A stretch of DNA of 64,000 bases from Tetragonia tetragonoides. Lineage: Eukaryota; Streptophyta; Magnoliopsida; Caryophyllales; Aizoaceae. Position 1 is the first letter of the stretch, and each line of letters starts with the position of its first letter. The notes beneath the pieces were generated by a model, which saw only the letters and a program-made list of their open reading frames with translations, had not been told where the DNA came from and searched no databases. Location: positions 20,779,001 through 20,843,000 of the forward strand of contig CM076146.1 of assembly GCA_038025085.1 (NCBI GenBank), read 5' to 3'. The translations under genes were made by a program, and so were the position numbers. Shown here piece after piece: positions 1-9,859 of the stretch.

Positions 1-137
1 TTTTGCTTACTCGAATTGCCTTGCTAATAAATCAAACGACATAACTGAATTGCCAAAAAAGTCATCAAAGCATTAATCGAACATTAACAAAAGACTTCAA
101 TAGTCGAAGAAACGGAGACAATAAACATTGCAACATC
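1..137 (+). pseudogene. Fragment of Tat-lineage gypsy pol (just upstream of RT)
   Basis: This stretch aligns by eye, at roughly 80 percent, with 36821-36957, the part of Y's pol immediately before its reverse transcriptase. In the frame beginning near base 94 it reads QKTSIVEETETINIATS, matching TSIVEETKIINIAT in Y. Similarity stops near 137, about 100 bases before the start of an unrelated gag. It is therefore a remnant of another Tat element, cut by the window edge. Whether it is nested in Z or merely beside it cannot be seen. Confidence 0.6.
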
Positions 138-237
138 AATAAAAGACTTCAATTCTTCTTTTGCTTTTGTTTATCCTTTAGGTTACTAGATACCACCTAC
201 GAGAAATAGACAAAGAGCCGAAGAGTCAGCTAGTTCA

Positions 238-785
238 ATGGGGGACAACCATGGAAATGGTGAGGCAAATGCACAAGCTTTGTTGGCGCAACTGGCTCAG
301 TGACAACAACCCTTGGCGCAATCCAATGCATTCATTGCGCAGATGATGCAAAAGGGAAGAGAACATGATAGCTAGGGGTGATGATTTCCCCTCAGTGTCA
401 GAGAAGTTCAAATGGCATAATACACCTGTGTTTGAGGGATGCGAGGATCATGTAATCCTTGAAGATTGGACGCAGGATTTAGAGAAAATCTTGGCCATTA
501 CTGGGTGTCGGGAGGCACTTAAGGTTGACAGTGATGTCTACCTATTCCCGAAAAAGCCAGATCGTTGGTGGAGGACCAATGGCACAACTATTAGAACTCT
601 AGAGGGTTTTAATTGGGAAATGTTCAAAACGGTCCTTACAGAGGAGTACTACCCAGAGTATCTCCAAGACTAGAAGAATAATGAGTTCTTGAACCTTATC
701 CAAGGAAGGATGACCGTTCAGGAGTATGCGGAGAAGTTTGACGACCTAGCTCGTTTCACGGGAGGATTAGTCCCTATGGAACATC
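238..785 (+). pseudogene. Z gag, 5' half (retrotransposon capsid)
   Basis: The likely start is the ATG at 238 (MGDNHGNGEANAQALLAQLAQ). It is followed by an in-frame TGA at 301 and a frame change near 360. From 365 the frame reads a gag core: HNTPVFEGCEDHVILEDW, a tryptophan-rich middle (RWWRTNGT) and IQGRMTVQEYAEKFDDLARF, with another stop (TAG) at 671. Gag forms the particle that packages element RNA. The frame ends with codons for PMEHHR at 785-790 exactly where Y's LTR begins, and it resumes at 48791 with ARRFQNGL. This gag is decayed and split. Confidence 0.8.
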
Positions 786-790
786 ATAGG
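786..790. repeat. Target-site duplication of Y, left copy (ATAGG)
   Basis: The five bases ATAGG directly precede the TG start of Y's 5' LTR. The same five bases follow the CA end of its 3' LTR at 48786-48790. A 5-bp duplication is standard for LTR-element integrase. Removing 791-48790 rejoins the Z gag reading frame. Confidence 0.93.
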
Positions 791-1967
791 TGTAGACACC
801 CTAATCGGTTCTCATCCCTTGGCACCACAAAGCCCGATGATAGGCGCGCCACTGGCCCCCAGCTGCCTTCCGGGTAGCCGCTGGGCCTGATTTTCTGGTT
901 GGGCCGAGTTTGGCGTCGGGTTTTCAACGCTAGGCCCTTAATTTCGTCCCCAAACTCTATAAATACTCCCTTTCACACTATTTTGAGACAGGTTGGTCAG
1001 TTTATAATTTTGAGAGCAATTTGAGAATACAAATACCCCAAATCATAGAGAATTCAGAATTTGAAGACTCAAGGAAGCCATTACACCCAACCTAGCACCC
1101 AAGATTGAAGAGCAATTCCAATTCTACTAGTTCCGTTTAAATAGAACGTCAAGGTTAACCATGCTGAGGGCCTAAATCTCTTATTTAACTTTTGCTTTTA
1201 TTATTTATGATCATGTTTTATTTAGCCTTTGATTATGGTTGAATAATTATACGTTCTGATCTTTGTAAACAATATGCATATTAGTTTAATTTAAAAGTTT
1301 GCATCTTTTTATTAGTTTTTGCAAGTTTGCATCTTTTTTATGTTTTTGCATGCATGTAGTAACCTCTTAGGTTTATTTTAGCATAAAGTTAATATTTTTG
1401 CATTGTGCTTCCGTTGAAGTTACTAACAAATTTATTGATGTGCATATGCAATACTTGGCGCGTTTAGCAAAGTGTGGTAGGTTGGAGCGTTTTATTATTG
1501 CTCTTATCTTTGCTTGTGTTTGATAATTAATATGTATGTAAATTAGATATAAATTGTGCAAAGCGATGACGGTAGATAATTTGGTTGTCTAACCCGCCTA
1601 GTTAAATTTAGGATCTTGGACGACCGGATTCATATTGAACCATATAGTTTAAATAAATATTTGACATGGATAGGCTTAGTAGAGGCCGTTAATTCGAGCG
1701 ATTTAGATGAGATTCGTTTTGTTTATTTCGTACCTACAACCCTGAACTCAATATTTAGCCCCTTTGGGTATGAGTCAATTCCCAATAGGAATTGGGTGCA
1801 CTTTTTGATGGTTTCCAATTGTTTTCTAAAAATTGGTGGCGACTTCATTGCTTGCGAATTATTATTCCCCATCACAATAGAATTAAAATTCCATATGACG
1901 TATTACTTAAGAACCATTAATTCCAACAAAAGGCTTCAATTAGTACTGAAAGGCGAGGGTTCTTACA
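791..1967 (+). repeat. 5' LTR of Y
   Basis: It starts TGTAGACACCCTAATCGG, ends GGTTCTTACA, and is followed by the primer-binding site. It aligns along its length with 47273-48785, but near 841-850 about 370 bases present in the 3' LTR are missing, so it is 1177 versus 1513 bp. Many substitutions separate the two LTRs, pointing to an old insertion. Confidence 0.92.
958..965 (+). promoter_or_regulatory. TATA box in Y 5' LTR
   Basis: TATAAATA lies in a conserved context (ACTCTATAAATACTCCC), repeated at 47810-47817 in the 3' LTR. It sits where the LTR promoter would be, upstream of the presumed R region. Position and conservation are seen; promoter activity is inferred. Confidence 0.7.
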
Positions 1968-1968
1968 G

Positions 1969-1986
1969 TGGCGACTTCACTGGGGA
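1969..1986 (+). other. Primer-binding site of Y
   Basis: TGGCGACTTCACTGGGGA lies one base after the LTR end. The same 18 bases occur in the same position in X_B (minus strand, 34609-34626). Tat-lineage elements use a PBS of this form to pair with a host tRNA 3' end. Which tRNA was not determined. Confidence 0.85.
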
Positions 1987-3222
1987 TTTAATAAGAGGGT
2001 GTAATTCGAAAACTTATCCATGTCAACAATTTATTTTTGCTATTTGGTTCAATTACCATATGTGTTTATATTCATTGCTTTGCATCCATATCATTCACTT
2101 GCACGTGTTATCATCGCAAGATGTCGAAAGATATCACCACACCTTAGTAGGATCTACCTTTTGGAGCATTGTCTATGACTTGGTTAGTGACCCACTAGGT
2201 CCAAATTGCCTTGCACATAGTCGTGTTTCACCCCATGGCATTCACATGTTTCCATTCGAATTATGTAAAACGGTACGTTTAGTTTTACTATGCATCCCAT
2301 AGATGAAGAAACGCATCTGGTCGTGGGTTACCTTATCCAACCATAGATAGTGTCAAGCCATTGCATTTAGTCCCATAGTCCATATCAAGGTGCTAATTGA
2401 TTTACTTGCCATATTGTGATTGATTGTTTCTTTGCTATGTGATTAGTTTCTATAGAAGATTAGGACTAGATCCCCCCTTAGGATTTTCTTGAGTCCAGTT
2501 TTGGGAAGGATTCCCTTTTGTGTGCTTGTGCGTTTTGTCAGGTTTACAAATAGAGTCTAGGATCTTTATTTTCTTTTTAGGAAATAGAATCCATGTAAGA
2601 TTCCGACGATGCTAGTGACCATATTAAGAATACGTTATTTTCCATCCGAATTAGATTGCGTGTAAATAATATATTCCCGTCAATGATCTTTCACAAAATA
2701 AGAAAAGAGTCTTAGTTATTTCCTTAAAGCAAGTCAACGGTATATTTTCCTTTTCTTGAGTTCGGGAATTCTATTTCATATCTATGTCAAGAGTAGAGTC
2801 CTTATTCATTTTCATAGTACAAGTCAAGAGTGTAATTTCTAATTTAATATAGTCGAAAGATCATTGACCGAAATATACTATTTTCATAAAATCGCGTCTC
2901 TCCTAAAAATCACCATGTTGAGGATTAATGCTAGATTCTGTTTTCCATATTTGTTTTAAAAAAAAATAAAATCTTTCTTTTCGTGGAGTTTTCCATTTAT
3001 TTCTTATTTTCTTAAACAGACCTTTTTATCTCTAGAATTGGTAGGAATAAAGATCACGGTCCTAGAAAGTGGGAGAGGGACGAGTCCAACAAGAGATTTA
3101 TCCGCAAGTTGTCATTCGACCTTTCACCGCATGCACAGTTCGTGGGCCCCATTTGGCTCGAGTACCTTCGCACACCGCCATTGTCACCTCATACCTTGCC
3201 ACCTAATTCACCTAAGTTCATT
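1987..3222 (+). other. Leader of Y between PBS and gag
   Basis: This is an AT-rich leader without a convincing protein. A pyrimidine-rich stretch ending TTAAACAG at about 3020 resembles a 3' splice site, as expected for Tat/Ogre-type elements that splice before gag. Short open frames here look like chance. Leader function (packaging, splicing) is inferred from the lineage. Confidence 0.6.
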
Positions 3223-4217
3223 ATGTCTGGAGAAGCTGAAAGAACCGCTGACCAAAAGATGGACGACCTTTTGGCCCAATTGGTCGCCATGAATGCTAGA
3301 TTCACTGATATGGAAGCTCGTGTCAGTAAGTTATATCCCCCTACTAGGGATGAAGATGAGGCCAAAACCAAATGAAGATAAGACTGAGCCCTCAACTAAA
3401 GAGGCCCAAGAACTCGAAGCTAAGCTGAATAGGCTTGAGTCCGTTCTAGGCAAGAGTCGTGTCTTTAATGACATGATTATCAATTCCGAACGCTATGCTC
3501 CCCACATCAAAGGAAAATTGCCAACTATGTTTTCTATGCCGGAAGTTCCCACATTCAAAGGAACCGATGATCCACAATATCACATTAGAGCTTTTACCAC
3601 TGCATTGAGCCTTAGAGGCATTGAAGAAGAGTTGTATGTTCACCTCTTTTCCCAAACTTTAGACCCTGCTGTTAGGGCCTGGTTATTCAAATTACCCACT
3701 CAAAAGCTACAGAAGTGGGAGGATTTACCTACTCTTTTCTTAGAAAGATATGCTGACACTGTCTTCCCTCCCATGACATTAAGAGAATTGTACATCACCA
3801 AGCAAGGTGACAAAGAAGGATTCATCAACTTCGTGAGAAGATGGAAGACCAAGGTTGCTGAGATGATTGATCGCCCATCTGAAAGGGATCAAAATAGGAT
3901 GGTAGTCCAAAACTTGGCGTCTGAATATCGTGAACACATGAAGTTTCAGCCCATAGCCACTTATGCCCAACTAACTGAAGTAGGCATGGCCATTAAAGAT
4001 GATCAACTCCAAAGAGGGAAGAACAAGGTCACTTACAATAACAACACAAGCGACTACAAGGATAATAAATACACCAACACCAATCATGCCTCCACAAGTA
4101 GAGGAAATGAGGTGAATGCCATCGTCGATAGGCGCCCAAGATGATTTAGTCCCCTTGGGATGCCTTATGTCAAAGCTCTAGACAAATTAGTCAAAGGAGA
4201 CTATTTGCACCCTTTTT
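3223..4217 (+). pseudogene. Y gag (Retrotrans_gag type)
   Basis: From the ATG at 3223 (MSGEAERTADQKMDDLLAQL) the frame is coiled-coil-like. It shifts by one near 3360 and continues as ELEAKLNRLESVLGK, then the capsid core: KLPTMFSMPEVPTFKGTDDP, LHSxxLDPAVRAWLFKLP-like helix, LRELYITKQGDKEGFINF and RRWKTKVAEM. A stop occurs at 4142; beyond it the same frame still reads FSPLGMPYVKALDKLVKGD before similarity to gag ends near 4217, where X_A begins. X_B carries a homologous gag (22380-23270). The capsid C-terminus, zinc knuckle and protease are absent. Confidence 0.85.
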
Positions 4218-4414
4218 CTAGGACAATGTGTTTTCTATATGTGGGTCAACATGTTTCCTAGGTGAGAGTCTCATGGTTTTTCTTATTACTAAGTGCTCTG
4301 TGCTTCTTATTCAGGATAGGATCCAAAGAAGGAAGACTTGACAGAGATTCGACTAAACTTTCGAACCACCTCAATCGCATCATGATCAGAATGGTTTAGG
4401 AATATCTTATCGAA
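4218..4414 (+). other. End of X_A leader with conserved 3' splice site
   Basis: AGGACAATGTGTTTTCTAT, TGAGAGTCTCATGGT and TTATTCAGGATAG here all recur on the minus strand at about 23590-23470 in X_B. The pyrimidine-rich CTTATTCAG ends near 4314 just upstream of gag, consistent with the intron that Tat/Ogre elements splice before gag. The similarity is seen; splicing is inferred. Confidence 0.6.
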
Positions 4415-5675
4415 ATGACCGACCGTGTGGATAGGTTGGAAGCCGACATTACCAACATCAAGTCCAGACAGTTATGGGATACGCCGATGTTTGTACCTTC
4501 ATCTGAAATCCGGAAATCCATAACTTTGGGAAAGCCTGATCCGATTCCTCAAGAGCCAGAAAGGATTCGCAAGGGCAGCGAGTCTTCCTTCAATGTCTCA
4601 CCAAGGGAATACCTCATACCCCGAAACAAGCCAAAGAGGGAATTCGCTCCATTAGGGATAACTCTCGGTACAACTTTCGAGAGGTTAGTGGACAAGGATA
4701 TGCTTCGACCCGTAGGTCCTACTCCAGAACCGATTATCAAGGGCCGTAACTGGAAAGAGGGCGAATACTGGAAGTACCATCAAGGGAAAGGAAATGACAC
4801 AAACAATTATTGGGCCCTTAAACATATCATCCAAGACAAAATAGACAATGGCACTCTACCATTGCCTAAAGCTGAAGAAGCCGAAAGTGCTGACAACCTC
4901 CTGGGTGCTATCAACCATATTACAACTAAGGAGCCCAAATATTACTCTCACGTCATTTACGATGAGGAGATTACTTTGATTTCTCAAAAATCTTACGAAG
5001 GAAGGCCAGATCTGGGAAGCGACAAAACAGAGGACGATAAAAATCAGATGCAAGAAAGCCTGGGTCGTACAATCAAAGGAATTCAAGAAATAAGAGAGAA
5101 GGTTACCATCTTAGAAGAGCACATCTCTAAGCGCAGGAATACGATCACCTTGACCAAGGAAGACACTTGGTGGCGTCAATACCTCCTATATCACAAAATG
5201 TCCAAGTACGGGTACGTCCGCCCAAGGACACCCACGTCAAGACTCCTTCCGAAAGACGGAAATCCGTTTATAAGCTGTACCTACTGCGCAGCTGAAGGAC
5301 ACCACATCAATCAGTGCAGACGCTTCAAGGGGCTAGTCTTACGCTTCATCGACCAAGGAACAATGTGGCTACCGTACACTTGGACAGTCAGCTGGTGTCG
5401 TCATAGTTAAGAAAAATACACCCCTCTCTTGGCCACCAATGGAAGTTGTTATGAACGCGTTGGTATGGAGAGGTGACATTCAACCCTACATCCCTTTGGA
5501 AGATGCCAAATCAGCATCAGGAGAAAACCGACCCTACTGCAAGTACCATCGAGTATTCGGGCACCATACAGACGATTGCCTGCGCCTAAAGGACGACATC
5601 CAGGGTGTCATTGATAGGGGAGAGGTTCCACCGCCACTAAGATATGGCAATGTTGACGATGAAACCTGGAATTAG
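4415..5675 (+). pseudogene. X_A gag, lacking the capsid core
   Basis: The start MTDRVDRLEADITNIKSR is followed by a proline-rich stretch, REFAPLGITLGTTFERLVDK, then two zinc-knuckle-like modules. These are KYHQGKGNDTNNYWALKHII (about residues 125-145) and, after a frameshift between 5340 and 5439, CKYHRVFGHHTDDCLRLKDD. A third Cys/His cluster, CTYCAAEGHHINQCRRFKG, lies near residue 285. Such modules are the C-terminal, RNA-binding part of Tat gag. The capsid core seen in Y and X_B is missing. The reading ends at 5675. It resembles a gag-derived RNA-binding remnant rather than a complete gag. Confidence 0.75.
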
Positions 5676-6059
5676 TTGGCTACCCGCAAGGGCTAGAGGA
5701 ATCGAGTCTGAGTCCCCAAGTTTTGTCGAGTTAGGATCTTATCTAAATCTCTAGGTTGAGTCTGGAACAGGGGGTGTTCCCCTTTTACTTTTCTTTCTAA
5801 GTCTAGTTTCTTTTTTACGGGAATTAGAGACCCTCTTCTGTAAAGTCAAGTGTGCTTATCTTTTTGCAAATCAATAAAAATTCCTCTTGCTCATTTCTTT
5901 CTTTGTTTGGCTATTGATAAATCCAATGAACTCAAAGTTGCACAAATCATTAACTAATCAATTTAAGCAATGTAAGTAAACTTCGTAAAGCAAGAATACA
6001 AATTATCTCTTTCACACGAACTTGAGTAGCTGAACTCTCTCAACGATGCCACTCCATAA
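5676..6059 (+). other. AT-rich spacer replacing PRO-RT-RNase H in X_A
   Basis: This stretch joins gag to integrase where protease, RT and RNase H should be. A closely similar segment lies at the same place in X_B (minus, about 22430-22050). It holds an AATAAA hexamer near 5873 (ATCAATAAAAATTCC), also conserved in X_B. No protein-coding frame persists. The shared junction shows the deletion predates both copies. Confidence 0.75.
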
Positions 6060-7865
6060 AGAAAAGCAAGCTAGCCTGTTGCAACGACCTCGACACAGAT
6101 ATCACCCTGGCTCCGATCGAAGAAGATCCTTGGTACTAAGACATAGGGGTGAGCAATGGGACCAAGTACCTGGTTTTTGATCCGGAACCGGCCAGGACCA
6201 GACGGGTCCAGACTTGGAACCAGTTCTGGTTCCAGAATTTTGGAACTGGTTGGAACCAGTACCAGTTCCGGGTACCAATTTTTGGGACCAGGTACCCGCC
6301 AGGTACCCGGCAGGACCAATTCAAAGAACCAGTTTATGAGTTTCATGCTTTGATGTGGCATTGAGTTGTATTAACTATTGTTTTTGTATTTTCGTTTTTG
6401 GGTTATAATATTATGATATTAGGTAAAATTTAGTAATAGATGGTTTATTAAAGAGAGTTGTATAAAATAATATTAAGTTTTGGGAAAAAAAGAGAACCAA
6501 AAAGTCTAAGAAAAAGTGGAAATGGGTACTTGGTCCCGGAATCGGTACCCGCCAGTTTCAGTACTAGTTCCCAGATTTCAGGATCCGCAAGTACCAGTTC
6601 CAGGTATTTTAGGCGGGTACCCGGCAATGCTCACCCCTACCAAGACGTCTTCAAAAGAATATACCCTCAAGACGCACCACTAAGAGCTCAATGGGCCATC
6701 CGTCTCTTAGTGGTGCAATATATCAAATACAAGGGGGTTCTGTACAAGAAATCCCACAACGGGGTCAACCTCAGATGCGTGAACTCCGAAGAAGCTGCAA
6801 AGATCATGGACGAGGTACACAGTGGTGTGTGCGGACCACACATGAACGGTCGAATGCTCTCTAGAAAGGTCCTACGACTAGGGTACTACTTGACCACTAT
6901 GGAAATGGATTGTTACGACTATGTCAAGAAGTGCAAGAAGTGTCAGATATATGCCAACCTGCAGCATATGCCACCCTCAATGGTCCACAACTTCACATCC
7001 CCTTGGACATTTTCCGCATGGGGAATAGATATCATTGGTAAAATCACCCCGAAAGGCTCTGGAGGACATGAATACATCCTAGTAGCCATAGACTATTTTA
7101 CCAAATGGGTTGAAGCCCAATCCTATGCCGTCCTTACCTCCAAACAAGTGTCCAAGTTCATAAGGAACAACATCATCTCCCGATACGGCGTTCCGCATGA
7201 AATCATCAGTGACCATGGATCCCATTTCAAAGCCGAAACAACCACCCTCCTCAAAAACTACAAAATCCAGCACCACAAATCATCCCCTTACCGTCCCCAA
7301 ACCAACGGCGCAGTGGAACCGCCAACAAAAACCTCAAGACTATCACTGAAAAGATGATAAAAAATTACAAAGATTGGCCCATAAAACTCTCATTTGCGCT
7401 TTGGGGATATAGGACATCCATAAGATCCTCGACGGGAGCAACACCTTATTCCCTAGTCTACGGAATGGAAGCAGTGCTACCCATTGAAGTCTAACTACCC
7501 TCCATGCGCATAGCCTTAGAGGGAGAAATTCCAGAAACCCAATGGTTACAAGCCCGCTACGAGGAACACATGTACACGGATGAAAGACGCCTATGGGCCC
7601 TAGACCACTCCCACATGTACCAGCAACGCATGGCGAGAGCATTCAACAAAAAGGTTCGACCTTGGAATTTAAAGGAAGGGGACTTAGTTTGGAAAGAACT
7701 ACGTGCCCCAGTTACTGACCCAGAGGCAAATTTCGATCAAACTGGTCTGGTCCGTTCATGATCAAAGATATCTTATCAGGAGGCGTGGTCAGACTCATGG
7801 ACATTGACGGCATCGAGTTCAGTCAGCTCACCAATATGGACCAACTGAAGAAGTGCTACGCCAAA
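6060..7865 (+). pseudogene. X_A integrase, split by a hAT element
   Basis: Sequence before 6143 and after 6640 encodes one integrase. It has a short lead-in (EEDPWY-like), the HHCC zinc module (HSGVCGPHMNGRMLSRK then CKKCQ), and the catalytic core with GIDIIGK, IISDHGSHF and NGAVEP giving the D, D, E residues. The C-terminal part follows (LWGYRTS-like, YGMEAVLPIE, RNLKEGDLVWK-like). A frame shift near 7350 and stops at 7357 and 7493 break it. Integrase would insert element DNA into chromosomes. It converges on antisense aORF-1, about 270 bases away. Confidence 0.85.
6144..6639. mobile_element. hAT-type non-autonomous element (496 bp)
   Basis: Ends are inverted repeats starting TAGGGGTGAGCA at 6144 and finishing TGCTCACCCCTA at 6639. 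They are flanked by an 8-bp duplication: CTAAGACA (6136-6143) and CCAAGACG (6640-6647). The two mismatches are C-to-T type changes, one in a CpG. X_B has the empty site (GGTACCAAGACG, minus strand near 21980). The interior is rich in GGTACC and GGAACC motifs and codes for nothing. An 8-bp duplication and this terminal form fit the hAT superfamily. Confidence 0.88.
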
Positions 7866-8011
7866 AAAATAAAAAATCCAAAAAAAAAGACGTACACAAT
7901 TTGATTGAACTACGCTGGCCTGATTCCACACTGGATACGTAGGTAACCCTTTTAAGGGGCCCGACAAAATAAATCCAAAATTCTATTCAACTCATTCAAA
8001 AAGGGATAATC

Positions 8012-8017
8012 TTTATT
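8012..8017 (-). terminator. Polyadenylation signal of X_A aORF-1
   Basis: On the minus strand TTTGAATAAAGATTA places AATAAA about 115 bases after the aORF-1 stop. The same motif follows the X_B copy at 20600-20605. Conservation in both copies supports it as the 3' end signal of the antisense gene. Confidence 0.55.
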
Positions 8018-8130
8018 CAAACCGAACGAATAAGCTTACATTGCAAAAATTAAACTACGAGGGTTTAAACTAAACAAATTCTTACTGTTTTTTTTTGTTA
8101 AAACTAGACTTGCTTTCTAAGAAAATTACT

Positions 8131-9324
8131 TTAATCCTTCTTCCCTTCAGAAGGCTTCGTTGAAGAGTTCTTCTTTGAAGGACCCTGCCTCTTGCTTCCT
8201 ATTCTTGAGTCATAATTAGGCTTTAGTTGGTCCAACTCCTCATGACGAAAGGCTCGTCTCGCTTCTTCATCACTGCAGGAAAGGCAATTCAACTAGGTCT
8301 CAGAAACTTGAGTTGGGCCAATCACACGAGGTACAGTCCAGCGGTCCTGGCTACGCCAGTATTTCCCCCAATCCACAGCAAATTCAGTGGTCAAAGCCAA
8401 GATATGCGGTCTCGTAGTCTCCTGACGAAGGATAACCTGTTTCAATCCATATTGCCTCATGATCCTAGAAGGGAAGAAGAAAGTACTCTTGTACAGACCC
8501 AGTATGGTAGTATGAGGAACAAAATTGTCACAAGCCACTATGGAAGTCAAGCTCCACTAGGTCACATGCCAACAAATAACCGGCCATGCATGGAAAAAGG
8601 CATTCCATTCAGCAAGGGTCTTTTCAGAATATAGCCTTTTCCTAACCAAGAAGCTAGCGGCGGTATAAGTTTTCTTTGACTAGGCTCGAGGGATACGAGC
8701 TATCATATTCTCTGGTGACTCTATTAGCCTCAGATGCTCACATAACCAAATTTGAAGCAGCAGGGGGCTGCCAGAAAAAGCTTCATGAGGGAAGATTTTC
8801 AACCTGTCAATCCCAACAATAGTTTCCCCTACAACCAGATGCAAAGGAGAGTGTCCTTCAGCCATTTGATTCACTACTCGCAACAACGAGGCTCTACCCA
8901 AATTGGAAGATTCTACATTAGCAAACAACAGGCGGTTTAATAGGCAAAGTACAAAAGCCTGTCGGCGGCAATACCTTAATATTGCATCCTTTTCAGAAGA
9001 AATAGAAAATGAAAAGCCTAAAGATTTCCTGTACTGATCACTAAAACCATCTCTCAAATAAGGCACAGCTGGGAGAAGAACATCAGACATATTAGTAATT
9101 GCAGCAAATTCTTCAACTAAAGGGCATAATTCAGAGTTACCGAAATGGAAAACGTGCAAGTCGGGGTCCTAGTAATTCAGAGCAGATCGAAGAAAGGGCC
9201 ACAATATTTTGGTTGGTCTTAAAGTCAGCAAGGTAGAGACATGAAACGAAGCCTGTTCAAGTTTGTATTCTATGGTCAGATTTTTGCACCAAGCATCGAA
9301 TAGGTTTTCAAAGGATTTCACCAT
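8131..9324 (-). pseudogene. aORF-1 of X_A, antisense PMD-like gene
   Basis: Starting at the ATG at 9324 (MVKSFENLFDAWCKNL) it encodes about 390 residues. These include LHVFHFGNSELCPLVEEFAA, a plant mobile domain (PMD) signature, then LCLLNRLLF, LVVGETIVGIDRLK, LLLQIWLCEHLRLI, FFPSRIMRQYGLKQVI and a basic C-terminus KPSEGKKD. In-frame TAG stops at about 9171, 8682 and 8565 occur where the X_B copy has tryptophan or another sense codon. PMD proteins occur in Tat elements and MULEs and, domesticated, as MAIN/MAIL1. The role inside the element is unknown. A TATA box lies 73 bases upstream. Confidence 0.82.
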
Positions 9325-9396
9325 GGTAGAAGCTTTGGGAAATTTGAGAGAGCTAAAGGCTGAAAAGTGATACAACATCAAGCATCCCGTAAATCC

Positions 9397-9491
9397 TATT
9401 TATAGGCATAAACTCGGGCCAAAAGAAGTGAGAAATCCACGAAAAAGCCCAAACCAGAGCCGCTAGCGGCTGTGACCAGCACCGCTAGCGG
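9397..9491 (-). promoter_or_regulatory. Promoter of X_A aORF-1: TATA box and GC palindromes
   Basis: On the minus strand TATAAATA lies at 9404-9397, 73 bases before the aORF-1 start. Upstream are two GC-rich motifs: AGCCGCTAGCGGCT at 9458-9471 and CCGCTAGCGG at 9482-9491. The same layout precedes the X_B copy (18981-19106). The arrangement is seen in both copies; activity is inferred. Confidence 0.6.
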
Positions 9492-9859
9492 CCCTGACCC
9501 TTGCCCAGTCAATTTTCCCCTTTTGCTCCGACCCGCTAACTTGGTCTATTCAGCTCGGTTTAAGCCCAGTTTACGCACAACGGAATTACAAGGCCCGAGA
9601 CTCGCTTAGTTTTATCTTTTCCATATATATTTTTTTTAGGGGGTATAATATGTGTAATTTTTGCGCTTTTTCTTGCAGTTTTTACCTTTTTCCTTATTTA
9701 TTCCCTAAATTGTGGCCTATTCCCTACTGCATAACGCATTGCATATTTAGAGATCCGACGGGCATAATTGAGTCATCATAGTATACATATCATATAAAAT
9801 GCATAAAAACAGGAATTCAAAGTCTTAAGGCCAATGTTTACAAAGCAATCCTACACCGC
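9492..9859. other. Spacer between antisense aORF-2 and aORF-1 of X_A
   Basis: AT-rich sequence between the end of aORF-2 and the aORF-1 promoter. It matches 18600-18980 of X_B in inverted orientation. It contains a T-rich stretch near 9628 and the presumed 3' UTR of aORF-2. No gene is seen. Confidence 0.5.

Noticed and set aside
1969..1986. tRNA-like sequence near the LTR
   Set aside because: Only the 18-base primer-binding site is present; no tRNA fold around it, nor elsewhere in the window.
1373..2302. Open frames within the Y 5' LTR
   Set aside because: Parts recur in the 3' LTR (48189-48626) with different stops and frame changes, so they are not conserved coding regions.
6071..6364. 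Several overlapping open frames on both strands
   Set aside because: They lie across the GGTACC/GGAACC-rich hAT element and its junction; the element is non-coding.
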